From: CAVPWP01 sp050789285
GTDB lineage: Bacteria > Pseudomonadota > Alphaproteobacteria > Rhodobacterales > Rhodobacteraceae
Assembly (NCBI RefSeq): GCF_050789285.1
Contig: NZ_JBOUVX010000001.1
Location: 1,320,413-1,384,412 of the forward strand
Direction: 5' to 3'
DNA length: 64,000 nt
Below the pieces are notes generated by a model. The model saw only the letters and a list, made by a program, of their open reading frames with translations, was not told the DNA's origin and searched no databases. Below are positions 51,951 through 61,056 of the stretch, in pieces. Positions within the stretch are counted from its first letter, which is position 1, and every line of letters begins with the position of its first letter. Position numbers and translations under genes: made by a program.

Positions 51951-53128
51951 ACCGCCGCCGCGCCCGATCCTTCGACGGCCCGCGCGAAGGCCTCGCACAG
52001 CGCGTCGGTCGGCTCGCATCCGGCCGAAACGCGGAAGAACCCTTCGCCCATGCCCAGGTCGGCGCGCCGCTCGGGCGTCAGGCCCCGGTGCGACGAGCTT
52101 GCCGGATGCGACAGCGTCGTGGCCACGTCGCCCAGCGTCGGCGCGAAGGCGATTCCCTCGGCCGCGCGCACCAGTGCGTTGGCCTCGGCCCGGCCGCCGG
52201 CGATCTCGAAGCTGACCATGTGCGATCCGTGCCCGCCCAGCAGCGCGGCCGCGCGGTTGTGGTCGGGATGATCGGCGCGCGTGGGATACAGCACGCGCCG
52301 GACCCCCGGCAATCGGGCAAGCGTGTCGGCCAGCGCGGCGGCGTTCGCCTCGGCCCGGTCATAGCGCAGGTCGAAGGTGAACAGCCCGCGCTCGGCCAGC
52401 CAGCAGTCGAAGGGGCTGGCGGTCAGACCCGTCGTCACCGCCAGCGTGGCGATCCGCGCCCGCAGGTCGGCGTCGCGCGCCGCGACGTAGCCCAGCGTGG
52501 CGTCCGAATGCCCCGCCAGCAGTTTGGTCACCGAATGGATCACGATGTCGGCGCCATGGTCGAAGGGCCGGAAGGCCCGTGGCGTGGTGAAGGTGTTGTC
52601 GATGGCCAGAAGCAGGCCGCGATCCCGCGCCAGCCGCGCGATCCCGGCCACGTCGGCCACGCGGATGGTCGGGTTCGACACGACCTCGATCAGGATCATC
52701 CGCGTCTCGGGCCGGATCGCCGCCGCCATCGCCGCCGCGTCGGTCGCGTCGGCGGTCGAGGTCGCGATGCCAAGCCCGGGCAGCGTCTCGGAGAAAAGCC
52801 GCAGCGTGCGCCCGTAAAGCTGGTCGCCCCCCAGCACGTGATCGCCGGCCTTCAGCGCGCCAAGAAGCGCCGCCGTCACCGCCGCCATCCCCGAGCCCAC
52901 CACCAGACCGTCCTGGGCGCCTTCCATCGCGTCGATCCGCCGGGCCAGGGCCACCGCGTTCGGATGGCCTTCGCGTGCATAGGTGAAGCCCTGCGCCCGG
53001 CCTTCATAGATCGCGTCCAGATCGTCCGGCGCGCCGGTCGCATAGACGACCGAGGGCTGGATCGGCGTCAGAAGCGGCCGGCTGGCGCTGTCGGGCCAGG
53101 CGCCGCGCGGGGGGGACCTGCGCGTCAT
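51947..53128 (-). CDS. Cys/Met-metabolism PLP-dependent enzyme (cystathionine gamma-synthase/beta-lyase family)
   Basis: A 393-residue enzyme of the trans-sulfuration family. The PLP-binding Lys is K202 in IVIHSVTKLLAGHSDATLG; other marks are GLVVGSGMAAVTAALLGALKAGDHVLGGDQLYGRT and IARLARDRGLLLAIDNTFTTPRAFRP. It could be a cystathionine beta-lyase, gamma-lyase or synthase; sequence alone does not decide. The start at 53128 is two codons from the stop of the upstream carbonic anhydrase gene (TAG then GATG), so they are coupled. Confidence 0.9.
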   Translation of the reverse strand: MTRRSPPRGAWPDSASRPLLTPIQPSVVYATGAPDDLDAIYEGRAQGFTYAREGHPNAVALARRIDAMEGAQDGLVVGSGMAAVTAALLGALKAGDHVLGGDQLYGRTLRLFSETLPGLGIATSTADATDAAAMAAAIRPETRMILIEVVSNPTIRVADVAGIARLARDRGLLLAIDNTFTTPRAFRPFDHGADIVIHSVTKLLAGHSDATLGYVAARDADLRARIATLAVTTGLTASPFDCWLAERGLFTFDLRYDRAEANAAALADTLARLPGVRRVLYPTRADHPDHNRAAALLGGHGSHMVSFEIAGGRAEANALVRAAEGIAFAPTLGDVATTLSHPASSSHRGLTPERRADLGMGEGFFRVSAGCEPTDALCEAFARAVEGSGAAAV

Positions 53129-53129
53129 C

Positions 53130-53651
53130 CTAAAGCGCCCTGAGGTCGGCCCGGAAGCGCGCGGCGTTGTCCTGATAGTGCAGCGCCGAGGCGCGCAGCT
53201 TCGCGGCCGCCGCTTCGTCCAGGGTGCGGACGACACGCCCGGGCGCCCCCATCACCAGCGAGAAATCGGGGATCTCCTTGCCTTCGGTGACCAGCGCACC
53301 CGCGCCGATCAGGCAGTTCCGGCCGATCTTTGCGCCGTTCAGGATCGTGGCGCCCATGCCGATCAGCGTCTCGTCGCCGATGGTGCAGCCGTGCAGCATC
53401 GCCTTGTGGCCGATGGTGCAGTTGCGCCCGATGGTCAGCGGGAACCCCATGTCGGTATGGCAGACGGTGTTTTCCTGAAGGTTCGTCCCCTCGCCCACCG
53501 TGATCGGTTCGTTGTCGCCGCGCAGCGTCGCGGCGAACCAGACCGACACGCGCGCGCCCAGGATCACGCGGCCGATGACATTGGCGTCGGGCGCCACCCA
53601 GGCGTCGGGATCGACGGTCGGGCGCAGGTTGCCCAGGGCGTAAAGCGTCAT
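53130..53651 (-). CDS. Gamma-class carbonic anhydrase-like protein
   Basis: A 173-residue left-handed beta-helix protein. The hexapeptide repeat is plain ([49 protein letters not shown]), and the three metal-binding His residues H65, H82 and H87 are in [16 protein letters not shown]. Catalytic activity is likely but many such proteins in bacteria are inactive homologues. It overlaps gmk by four bases at its start. Confidence 0.88.
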   Translation of the reverse strand: MTLYALGNLRPTVDPDAWVAPDANVIGRVILGARVSVWFAATLRGDNEPITVGEGTNLQENTVCHTDMGFPLTIGRNCTIGHKAMLHGCTIGDETLIGMGATILNGAKIGRNCLIGAGALVTEGKEIPDFSLVMGAPGRVVRTLDEAAAAKLRASALHYQDNAARFRADLRAL

Positions 53652-54292
53652 GACAGATCCTCGAACTCGGTCTGAAGGCTGCGGACGTGGTCGATCAGGC
53701 CCGGCTGCTGCGTCGCCTTCAGGCGTTCGGCCGCGACGATGGTCCGCAGCTTGTCCTCGGTCCGGTCGAGGTCGTCATTGATCAGCACATAGCTGTAGGC
53801 GTCCCAATGGCTGATCTCGTCCCAGCTGCGCTGCATGCGCCGGGCGATCACCTCGGGCGCGTCCTGCCCGCGGCTGACCAGCCGGCGGCGCAGTTCGATG
53901 ATCGAGGGCGGCAGAAGGAAGATCGACAGGACATGGTTGGCCAGCGCGCTTTTCTGGATCTGCTGCGCCCCCTGCCAGTCGATGTCGAACAGGACATCCG
54001 CCCCGGCCTCGATCGCGCCCTGCACGGGGGCCACGGGCGAGCCGTAGAAATTCCCGAAGACATGGGCGTGTTCCAGCATCTCGCCGTCGCGCACCATGCG
54101 CTTGAATTCGGCCTCCGATACGAAGTGATATTCGCGCCCGTCGACCTCGCCCGGGCGGGGCGCGCGCGTGGTGGCCGAGACCGAAAAGCGGATCGTCGGG
54201 TCCCAGGCGCGCAGGCGCTTGGCCAGCGTCGATTTGCCGGCCCCCGAAGGTGACGACAGGATGATCAGAAGGCCCCGCCGCTGCATCGTCAT
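53648..54292 (-). CDS. gmk: Guanylate kinase
   Basis: A 214-residue enzyme phosphorylating GMP to GDP. The P-loop [10 protein letters not shown] is at about 13-22, followed by the GMP-binding [27 protein letters not shown] and the lid [33 protein letters not shown] completes the family pattern. ATG at 54292 overlaps the yicC stop. The order yicC-gmk is a conserved pair in many proteobacteria. Confidence 0.97.
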   Translation of the reverse strand: MTMQRRGLLIILSSPSGAGKSTLAKRLRAWDPTIRFSVSATTRAPRPGEVDGREYHFVSEAEFKRMVRDGEMLEHAHVFGNFYGSPVAPVQGAIEAGADVLFDIDWQGAQQIQKSALANHVLSIFLLPPSIIELRRRLVSRGQDAPEVIARRMQRSWDEISHWDAYSYVLINDDLDRTEDKLRTIVAAERLKATQQPGLIDHVRSLQTEFEDLS

Positions 54293-55179
54293 TCCACGTT
54301 CTGAACCTGTTCGCGCATCTGGTCGATCACGGTCTTGAGGTCAAGGCCGATGGCCGTCAGCGCGGCCGAGCCCGCCTTCGAGCACAGCGTGTTCGCTTCT
54401 CGGTTGAACTCCTGCATCAGGAAGTCGAGCTTGCGGCCCCGCGGCCCCTGCCCCGTCACAAGCGCGCGCGCCGCGCCGACATGGGCGCGCAGCCGGTCGA
54501 GTTCCTCGGTCACGTCCGACTTCACCGCCAGAAGCGCAAGCTCCTGCGCGATGCGGCCTTCGTCCACGCCTTCGGCGGCGTCAAGAATGCGGGCAAGGGC
54601 GGCCGTCAGCGCGGCGCGCTGGGCCTCGGCCCGCGCCTCGGCGCTGTCGGCGGCCTGCGCGGTCAGCGCCTCGATCCGGTCGATCTGCGCCCCGATCACC
54701 TTGGCCAGCGCCGCGCCCTCGGCCTCGCGCGAGGCATGGAAGGCCGCGATCAACCGGTCGAGATCGGCCAGGACCGCCGTCCGCAGCGCGCCCGCGTCGA
54801 CCTCATCGGCGGGGGCGGACAGCACGCCGGGAAGGGCCGCGATCTCGGCCGCGGTGGCGTGGCGCACGGCAAGCTCGTTCTCGGCGGCCAGATCCTCGAT
54901 CTCGCGCAGGATCACCACCGTCCGGCGCAAGGCCGCGCGGTCAAGGGTCGCGGTCCCCGCCCCTTCGGACCGCGTCAGCTTCAGCGACAAGGTCACGCTC
55001 CCGCGCGAGATTTCGGCCTGAAGCGCGGCCCGCGCCGCGGGTTCCAGCCCTTCGATCCAGTCCGGAAGTCTGAGCCGCAGGTCAAGACCGCGGCCGTTGA
55101 CCGACCGCAGGTCCCAGACCCAGCTCCAGTCCGCGGTCTGGCCGCGCACGGTGGCATATCCGGTCATCGAGCGCGTCAT
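54289..55179 (-). CDS. yicC: YicC-type endoribonuclease
   Basis: A 296-residue protein of the YicC/YloC family, now known as an endoribonuclease that can act on small RNAs. It begins [13 protein letters not shown], contains [32 protein letters not shown] and ends with [48 protein letters not shown], all diagnostic. The start (55179) follows GGAGGGACACCGTC. The longer open frame upstream does not match the family. Upstream gene of the gmk operon. Confidence 0.95.
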   Translation of the reverse strand: MTRSMTGYATVRGQTADWSWVWDLRSVNGRGLDLRLRLPDWIEGLEPAARAALQAEISRGSVTLSLKLTRSEGAGTATLDRAALRRTVVILREIEDLAAENELAVRHATAAEIAALPGVLSAPADEVDAGALRTAVLADLDRLIAAFHASREAEGAALAKVIGAQIDRIEALTAQAADSAEARAEAQRAALTAALARILDAAEGVDEGRIAQELALLAVKSDVTEELDRLRAHVGAARALVTGQGPRGRKLDFLMQEFNREANTLCSKAGSAALTAIGLDLKTVIDQMREQVQNVE

Positions 55180-55335
55180 GACGGTGTCCCTCCGCATTAA
55201 CCCTTTGGTAAGTTTTCCGCGGATTTCCGCGCCCTGCCGTGGCATCTTAAGGCCACGGAAACCACCCTTGCCGCCAGCGTTACCAGAGGCCTCGGACCTC
55301 GGCAACCAAGGCGCCCCAGCCGACCGGAGGCCCGG

Positions 55336-55920
55336 ATGCCGCAGGACGCGTCGCCCGACAACGTCATCTCGCTCGACGCGATCCGCGCCGCGCGCCGCCA
55401 GCCCGCGCTGTCGCTGGTCGAGGACTATTGGGAAAGCCTGCGCGAGGACCGCCTCGTGCCCCGGCGCGACGATGTCGAACCCGCCGCACTGGCCGGCGGG
55501 CTGTCGCGCGCCTTCTTGATCGAGCGGGTCGCCCCCGGGCTGGCGCGCGTCCGCGTGGCGGGCAGCCACCTGACCGAGCTTCTGGGGATGGAGGTGCGGG
55601 GGATGCCGATCTCGGCCCTGTTCGAGCCGCACTGCCGCACCCGCCTTGCCGAAGCGCTGGAAACCGTCTTCGCCCGCACCGCCGTCGTGCGGATCGGGCT
55701 GGGATGCCGGGGCGGGATCGGCCGTCCGGCCCTGATCGGCGGCATGGTGCTTCTGCCGCTTCTCGACCGGGGCGAGGTGCGCTGCGCGCTGGGGGCGCTG
55801 TCGATGGACGGCCGCATCGGCCGTCCGCCGCGCCGCCCCGAGATCCGCAGCATGGCACGCCGCCACCTGATCGGCGCGGGGCCGGCCCAGGGCGACGGCG
55901 GCGCGGGCCTGCCTGCCTGA
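55336..55920 (+). CDS. PAS-domain protein (PAS_5 type)
   Basis: A 194-residue protein resembling the PAS_5 family of alphaproteobacteria. The body reads YWESLREDRLVPRRDDVEPAALAGGLSRAFLIERVAPGLARVRVAGSHLTELLGMEVRGMPISALF, then a second beta-rich part MVLLPLLDRGEVRCALGALSMDG. There is no attached output domain, so it would act by protein contact; targets unknown. ATG at 55336 follows GGAGGCCCGG. Divergent from yicC. Confidence 0.75.
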   Translation: MPQDASPDNVISLDAIRAARRQPALSLVEDYWESLREDRLVPRRDDVEPAALAGGLSRAFLIERVAPGLARVRVAGSHLTELLGMEVRGMPISALFEPHCRTRLAEALETVFARTAVVRIGLGCRGGIGRPALIGGMVLLPLLDRGEVRCALGALSMDGRIGRPPRRPEIRSMARRHLIGAGPAQGDGGAGLPA

Positions 55921-55940
55921 TCGCAGGGCCGCAAACGCGA

Positions 55941-55962
55941 CGGGCGGCCCGAAGGCCGCCCG
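55941..55962. terminator. Hairpin between convergent genes
   Basis: CGGGCGGCC (55941-55949) and GGCCGCCCG (55954-55962) pair around CGAA in the 63-base gap between the convergent PAS and DAHP-synthase genes. It has no T-run but is well placed to end both transcripts. Confidence 0.55.
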
Positions 55963-55983
55963 CAGGGCACGGTCCGTCCGGGC

Positions 55984-57354
55984 TCAGACCGCTGCGGCGC
56001 GGGCCGTGGCAAGCCGCCGGTTGGTCAGTTCCTCGGCCACGAGGAAGGCCAGTTCCAGCGACTGCGAGGCGTTCAGACGCGGGTCGCAGGCGGTGTGGTA
56101 GCGGTCCGACAGATCCTCGTCGGTCACCGCGCGCACGCCGCCGGTGCATTCGGTCACGTCGCGGCCGGTCATCTCGAAATGCACGCCGCCGGGGATCGTG
56201 CCCTCGGCCGAATGCACCGCGAAGAATTCGCGCACCTCGCGCAGCACCAGTTCGAACGGCCGGGTCTTGTAGCCGGTCGACGACTTGATCGTGTTGCCGT
56301 GCATCGGGTCGCAGGACCAGACCACCTTGGCGCCCTCTTCCTCGACCGCGCGGATCAGGCGCGGCAGGTGATCGCCGACCTTGCCCGCGCCGAACCGCGC
56401 GATCAGCGTGAGCCGCCCGGGGTCGTTCTTGGGGTTGAGCTTGGCCATCAGCACCTTGAGGTCCTCGGCCGTGGTCGAGGGGCCGCATTTCAGCCCGATC
56501 GGGTTCATCACGCCGCGGCAGTATTCGACATGCGCTCCGTCGGGCTGCCGCGTGCGGTCGCCGATCCAGATCATGTGGCCTGAACCCGCCAGCCACTGGC
56601 CGGACGTCGAATCGACCCGGGTCAGCGCCTCTTCGTATTCCAGAAGCAGCGCCTCGTGGCTGGTGTAGAAGTCCACCGTCGAGAATTCGTGCGTGGTCGA
56701 GCCGTCGATGCCCGCCGCCGCCATGAAGTCGAGCGTGTCCTGGATGCGGTTGGCGATGTCGCGGTAGCGTTCCGCCTCGTCGCGGTCGGTGAAGCCCAGC
56801 GTCCAGGAATGCACCCGGTGCATGTCGGCGAATCCACCCTTCGAGAAGGCGCGCAACAGGTTCAGCGTGGCCGCCGACTGGGTATAGGCCTGCAGCATCT
56901 TCTTGGGGTTGGGCACCCGCGCCGACGGCGTGAAGTCAAGTTCGTTGACGATATCGCCGCGGTAGCTGGGCAGTTCCGCGTCACCCTTCACCTCGGTCGG
57001 CGCGCTGCGCGGCTTGGCGAACTGGCCCGCCATGCGGCCCACCTTCACCACCGGCACCTTGGCGCCGTAAGTCAGCACCATCGCCATCTGCAGCATCACC
57101 TTGAAAGTGTCGCGGATGTTGTCGGCGCTGAACTCGGCGAAGCTTTCGGCGCAGTCGCCGCCCTGAAGCAGGAACGCCTCGCCGCGCGAGGCCTTGGCGA
57201 GTTCCGCCCTGAGCTTGCGCGCCTCGCCCGCGAAGACGAGCGGGGGATAGGAGGCGAGCTTGGCCTCGACCGACCGCAGCTTGTCCTGGTCGGGATAGTC
57301 CGGCATCTGCACCCGCGGGCGCTTGCGCCAGTCGGTTTTCTGCCACTCGGTCAT
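55984..57354 (-). CDS. 3-deoxy-7-phosphoheptulonate synthase, class II
   Basis: A 456-residue enzyme committing erythrose 4-phosphate and PEP to aromatic amino-acid synthesis. It is the plant-like class II form, not the E. coli class I: the start [68 protein letters not shown], and [31 protein letters not shown] with the metal-binding Cys and His. The ATG at 57354 is preferred over a GTG at 57363 because it follows GGAGTGACGACG. A promoter with TATAAG lies upstream. Confidence 0.96.
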   Translation of the reverse strand: MTEWQKTDWRKRPRVQMPDYPDQDKLRSVEAKLASYPPLVFAGEARKLRAELAKASRGEAFLLQGGDCAESFAEFSADNIRDTFKVMLQMAMVLTYGAKVPVVKVGRMAGQFAKPRSAPTEVKGDAELPSYRGDIVNELDFTPSARVPNPKKMLQAYTQSAATLNLLRAFSKGGFADMHRVHSWTLGFTDRDEAERYRDIANRIQDTLDFMAAAGIDGSTTHEFSTVDFYTSHEALLLEYEEALTRVDSTSGQWLAGSGHMIWIGDRTRQPDGAHVEYCRGVMNPIGLKCGPSTTAEDLKVLMAKLNPKNDPGRLTLIARFGAGKVGDHLPRLIRAVEEEGAKVVWSCDPMHGNTIKSSTGYKTRPFELVLREVREFFAVHSAEGTIPGGVHFEMTGRDVTECTGGVRAVTDEDLSDRYHTACDPRLNASQSLELAFLVAEELTNRRLATARAAAV

Positions 57355-57386
57355 CGTCGTCACTCCGTCAGCGCGTTCGGGGGCCG

Positions 57387-57414
57387 CTTATAGGCGAGGT
57401 GGCGGCGAAGGCAA
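57387..57414 (-). promoter_or_regulatory. Probable promoter of the DAHP synthase gene
   Basis: TTGCCT (57409-57414, minus strand) and TATAAG (57387-57392) are 16 bases apart, about 35 bases before the start codon. Confidence 0.5.
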
Positions 57415-57522
57415 ACGCCAAAAACGCCGCGCCCGGGGCCGGGGCCGCACATGCGCCGGCGTCTTGATCCCGCGCGGCAAACCTGTTTCGGTCGGTCAGC
57501 CGTTCCACATGGGGAGAGACGG

Positions 57523-58527
57523 GTGGACACGCCCCCGCAGCCAGTCAAGATCGCGGTCGTTCCGGACCGCCCGCGCCGCTTTGTCTTCGTTCTGATGCCC
57601 CGCTTCACGCTGATCGCCTTCGCCAGCGCGGTCGAGGCGCTGCGCATCGCCAACCGGATGTCGGGCCGCAGGCTGTACGACTGGCGCGTGATCGGCGAAG
57701 GCGGGACAAGCGTCGCCTGCTCGGCCGGGATCGCCTTCGCGCTGGACGGCGATCTCGGCGAGCTGACGCGCGACGACACGATCGTGCTGTGCGGCGGGCT
57801 CGACGTGGCGCAGGCGACCACGAAGCGGCTCCTGAACTGGCTCAGGCGCGAGGCGCGGCACGGCGCGCCGGTGGCGGGGCTGTGCACGGCAAGCTACGCG
57901 CTGGCCCGGGCCGGGCTTCTCGACGGGCGGCGCGCCACCATCCACTGGGAAAATCACGACGGTTTTCTTGAGGAATTCGAGGAGGTCGAGTTGACGAAGT
58001 CGGTCTTCGTCATGGATGGCAACCGGTATACCACGGCCGGAGGCACGGCTTCGATCGACCTGATGCTGAAGATCATCGCCGACGAGCATGGCGAGGAACT
58101 GGCCGGCGCGGTCGCAGACCAGCTGATCTATACCTCGATCCGCACCGACCAGGACACCCAGCGACTGAGCGTGCCGACCCGCATCGGCGTGCGTCACCCG
58201 CGGCTGTCGCGCGTGATCCAGATGATGGAAGCCAACATCGAGGACCCGATCAGCCCGGCGATCCTTGCGCGCGACGTGGGCCTGTCGACCCGGCAACTGG
58301 AACGGCTGTTCCGGCGCTACCTGAACCGCAGCCCCAAGCGCTATTACATGGAATTGCGCCTGGGCAAGGCGCGCAACCTGCTGCTTCAGACAGACATGAG
58401 CGTGATCAACGTGGCGCTGGCCTGCGGCTTCACGAGCCCGTCGCATTTCTCGAAGTGCTACCGGGCGCAGTATCACATCACGCCCTACCGCGAGCGCGGC
58501 GCGCAGGGCACCCGCACCGAGGCCTGA
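57523..58527 (+). CDS. GlxA-type AraC-family regulator with DJ-1/PfpI domain
   Basis: A 334-residue regulator. Residues 18-190 form a class I amidotransferase-like (DJ-1/PfpI) domain with C121 in VAGLCTASYALARAGLLDGRRATIHWENHD; residues 225-325 form an AraC helix-turn-helix (ISPAILARDVGLSTRQLERLFRRYLNRSPKRYYMELRLGKARNLLLQT). Members such as GbdR control glycine betaine, carnitine or creatine use, but the ligand here is unknown. The GTG at 57523 after GGGGAGAGACGG is the best start; the ATG 24 codons upstream is unlikely. Single gene, divergent from the DAHP synthase gene. Confidence 0.9.
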   Translation: MDTPPQPVKIAVVPDRPRRFVFVLMPRFTLIAFASAVEALRIANRMSGRRLYDWRVIGEGGTSVACSAGIAFALDGDLGELTRDDTIVLCGGLDVAQATTKRLLNWLRREARHGAPVAGLCTASYALARAGLLDGRRATIHWENHDGFLEEFEEVELTKSVFVMDGNRYTTAGGTASIDLMLKIIADEHGEELAGAVADQLIYTSIRTDQDTQRLSVPTRIGVRHPRLSRVIQMMEANIEDPISPAILARDVGLSTRQLERLFRRYLNRSPKRYYMELRLGKARNLLLQTDMSVINVALACGFTSPSHFSKCYRAQYHITPYRERGAQGTRTEA

Positions 58528-58545
58528 CCCCCTGAACCGGCGCAT

Positions 58546-58607
58546 GGGGGCTCTGCCCCCGGCCCCGCTGGCGCGGGACCTCCCCCGGAGTATTTCCGAA
58601 AGAGAAG
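58546..58607. repeat. Rhodobacteraceae-type intergenic repeat, copy B
   Basis: GGGGGCTCTGCCCCC (58546-58560) is followed by GGCCCCGCTGGCGCGGGACC, then CCCCCGGAGTATTTCCGAAAGAGAAG (58582-58607). It lies between the convergent glxA-like and scpB genes; compare 1301-1345. Confidence 0.7.
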
Positions 58608-58623
58608 ACGCCCGGGCCGAAGA

Positions 58624-59262
58624 TCAGCTTTCGTCTTCGAACATGTCGGACTGATCGCCGTCGTCGTCGTCCTCGGCCGGCGCAAGGCCAGGCGGCGGGC
58701 GGCTTTCGAGAAGGCCCGCGGCGCGCAGTTCCTTCAAGCCCGGCAGGTCGCGCGCGCTTTCCAGCCCGAAGTGGTCGAGAAAGCCCTCGGTCACGACATA
58801 GGTGACGGGGCGGCCGGGGGTCATGCGCCGGCGCCCGAAGCGAATCCATTCAAGTTCAAGCAGTTGGTCGATGGTGCCGCGGCTGACGCTGACGCCGCGG
58901 ATCTCCTCGATCTCGGCGCGGGTGACGGGCTGGTGATAGGCCACGATCGCCAGCGTCTCGATCGCGGCGCGCGAGAGCTTGCGCGTCTCGACCGTTTCCT
59001 TCTGCATCAGGAAGCCGAGGTCGGGCGCGGTGCGGATCGCCCAGCGGTCGCCCACGCGCACGACCTGCACGCCGCGGCCTTCGTAGCGCTTGCGCAGCGC
59101 CTCGAGCGCGGCGGCGGCGTCGGCGCCGTGGGGCATGCGCGCGTTGAGTTCGGCGATGCCTACCGGTTCGGCCGTGGCGAAGAGGATGGCCTCGACCATC
59201 CGTTCCTGCTCGGCCGCAGGCGGCGCCTCGAAAAGGCTGTCGCGCACGGGATCGCCGGTCAT
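58624..59262 (-). CDS. scpB: Segregation and condensation protein B
   Basis: A 212-residue partner of SMC and ScpA in chromosome condensation. Two winged-helix modules are seen: MVEAILFATAEPVGIAELNARMP and LSRAAIETLAIVAYHQPVTRAEIEEIRGVSVSRGTIDQLLELEWIRFGRRRMTPGRPVTYVVT, the second being diagnostic. The tail is acidic (EDDDDGDQSDMFEDES). The ATG at 59262 overlaps the scpA stop by four bases. Confidence 0.96.
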   Translation of the reverse strand: MTGDPVRDSLFEAPPAAEQERMVEAILFATAEPVGIAELNARMPHGADAAAALEALRKRYEGRGVQVVRVGDRWAIRTAPDLGFLMQKETVETRKLSRAAIETLAIVAYHQPVTRAEIEEIRGVSVSRGTIDQLLELEWIRFGRRRMTPGRPVTYVVTEGFLDHFGLESARDLPGLKELRAAGLLESRPPPGLAPAEDDDDGDQSDMFEDES

Positions 59263-60029
59263 TGCGGGACGCGTCGGATCTGGATCGGTTCGAAGAGCCC
59301 GTGCTGGCGGATCTGGATCTGACCGGATTTCACCAGTTCGAGCGAGGCCGCGAAATGCGAGGCCGTGGCCGAGCGGCGCCGCGCGGGCGAGGCGTCCCAG
59401 CCCTCGGGCAGGTAGGTGGCAAGATCGGTCCATTCGCCGGCGTAGCCGATGAGGTGGCGCATGCGGTCCAGCGCCTGCTCCATCGTCATCAGGTTCTCGC
59501 GGTCCATGGCATAGGGGCGGAACTCGTCCTTGGTGCGGATGCGCGCATAGCCCTGCATCAGGTCGAGAAGCGTGGCCGTCCACTTGACCTTGCGCACGCG
59601 GGTGACGTCCTCGGTCAGGCCGCGGGCGAAGAAGTCGCGGCCCTTCTGGTCGCGCGCCATCAGCTGCGCCGCCGCCTCGCGCATGGCCTGCAGCCGTTCA
59701 AGCTGGAACGCCAGGTGCGCGGCCAGTTCCTCGCCCGAGGGGCCGTCGTCGGCGGGATCGGGCGGCAGGAGAAGCCGCGACTTGAGAAAGGCGAGCCAGG
59801 CCGCCATCACGAGGTAGTCGGCGGCCAGTTCGATGCGCAGCGCCGTGGCCTGCTCGATGAAGGCGAGGTACTGCCGGGCCAGGGCCAGGATCGAGATCTT
59901 GCGCAGGTCCACCTTCTGGGTGCGCGACATCGTCAGCAGCAGATCGAGCGGGCCTTCGTAGCCGTCGACGTCCACGATCAGCGCCTCGGCCTGTCTCCGG
60001 GCGTCGACCGGATCGAAGGAATCGTCCAT
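59259..60029 (-). CDS. scpA: Segregation and condensation protein A
   Basis: A 256-residue kleisin that bridges the SMC heads. It has the typical N-terminal VDGYEGPLDLLLTMSRTQKVDLRKISILALARQYLAFIEQA and DYLVMAAWLAFLKSRLLLPPDP, and a C-terminal winged helix (EWTDLATYLPEGWDASPARRRSATASHFAASLELVKSGQIQIRQH). It lies 16 bases downstream of nagZ and overlaps scpB. Confidence 0.96.
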   Translation of the reverse strand: MDDSFDPVDARRQAEALIVDVDGYEGPLDLLLTMSRTQKVDLRKISILALARQYLAFIEQATALRIELAADYLVMAAWLAFLKSRLLLPPDPADDGPSGEELAAHLAFQLERLQAMREAAAQLMARDQKGRDFFARGLTEDVTRVRKVKWTATLLDLMQGYARIRTKDEFRPYAMDRENLMTMEQALDRMRHLIGYAGEWTDLATYLPEGWDASPARRRSATASHFAASLELVKSGQIQIRQHGLFEPIQIRRVPQ

Positions 60030-60045
60030 GCGGGTGTCCGCCTGC

Positions 60046-61044
60046 TCAGCGTTCTGCCATCAAGGCCTCAAGTTCGGCCTCTGCGGCGGCGATGTCAATC
60101 GGCTGGGGCGCGTGGCGCAGGGCAAGTGCCGCCTCGGCGCGCGCCTGCGCGGCGTCGGTCATCGGCCCAAGGGCGGCAGGCAGCGTCGCCATCTCGGCCA
60201 TGTCGCCATTGCAGTGCAGGACCAGATCGCAGCCCGCCGCCAGGGCCGCCACACCGCGCTGGGCCACCGTGCCAGACAGCGCCTGCATCGAGATGTCGTC
60301 GGTCATCAGAAGGCCGCCGAATCCGATCTCGTCGCGGATGAGCGCGATCATCGCGGGGTCGATGGTGGCGGGGCGGTCGCTCAGCGCCTCGAAGACGAGG
60401 TGCGAGGTCATGCCCATCGGCAGGTCGTTGAGGCCCCGGAAGACGGCGAAGTCGGTGGCACGCAGGGTTGCGGCGTCGGTCGGCACGCGGGGCGGCTCGA
60501 GGTGGCTGTCGACCATCGCGCGGCCGTGACCGGGCATGTGCTTCATCACCGGCAGGACGCCGCCGGCGATCAGCGCCCGGGCCACCGCCCGGCCAAGGGC
60601 CACCACCGGGTCCACGTCCGAGCCGTAGCAGCGGTTCTTCAGGATCGCGTGGGTTTCGGGCCGGGCAAGGTCGCCGCAGGGCACGCAGTCGACGTCGATG
60701 CCGACCTCGCGCAATTCCTGCGCGATGATCCGGTAGCGCAGCTCGAAGGCGCGGGGCGCCCGGTCGCCCGCGCGCATCGCCTGATCGAGCGGCGGCAGCC
60801 ATTCACGCCAATGCGGCGCGCGCATCCGCTGGACGCGCCCGCCCTCCTGGTCGATCAGGATCGGGGCGTCGCGCCCGAGGGCCGCGCGCAGATCGGCGGT
60901 CAGGCGGCGAAGCTGGCCCGGGTCCTCGACGTTGCGGGCGAAAAGGATGAAGCCCCAGGGCTGCGCCTCGGCGAAGAAGGCGCGTTCCTCGGGGCCAAGG
61001 CGCGGCCCCGCGCAGCCAAGGATGTAGGCCCCCTGCCCGGTCAT
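60046..61044 (-). CDS. nagZ: Beta-N-acetylhexosaminidase
   Basis: A 332-residue family-3 glycosidase of cell-wall recycling, removing GlcNAc from anhydromuropeptides in the cytoplasm. Marks are the substrate loop VMKHMPGHGRAMVDSHLEPP and the catalytic Asp in LLMTDDISMQALSG, with IDQEGGRVQRMRAPHWREWLP near residue 82. There is no signal peptide. It follows the SPOR gene by 12 bases, in the usual alphaproteobacterial order with argS and scpAB. Confidence 0.95.
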   Translation of the reverse strand: MTGQGAYILGCAGPRLGPEERAFFAEAQPWGFILFARNVEDPGQLRRLTADLRAALGRDAPILIDQEGGRVQRMRAPHWREWLPPLDQAMRAGDRAPRAFELRYRIIAQELREVGIDVDCVPCGDLARPETHAILKNRCYGSDVDPVVALGRAVARALIAGGVLPVMKHMPGHGRAMVDSHLEPPRVPTDAATLRATDFAVFRGLNDLPMGMTSHLVFEALSDRPATIDPAMIALIRDEIGFGGLLMTDDISMQALSGTVAQRGVAALAAGCDLVLHCNGDMAEMATLPAALGPMTDAAQARAEAALALRHAPQPIDIAAAEAELEALMAER

Positions 61045-61056
61045 GGCGCTGCCGCG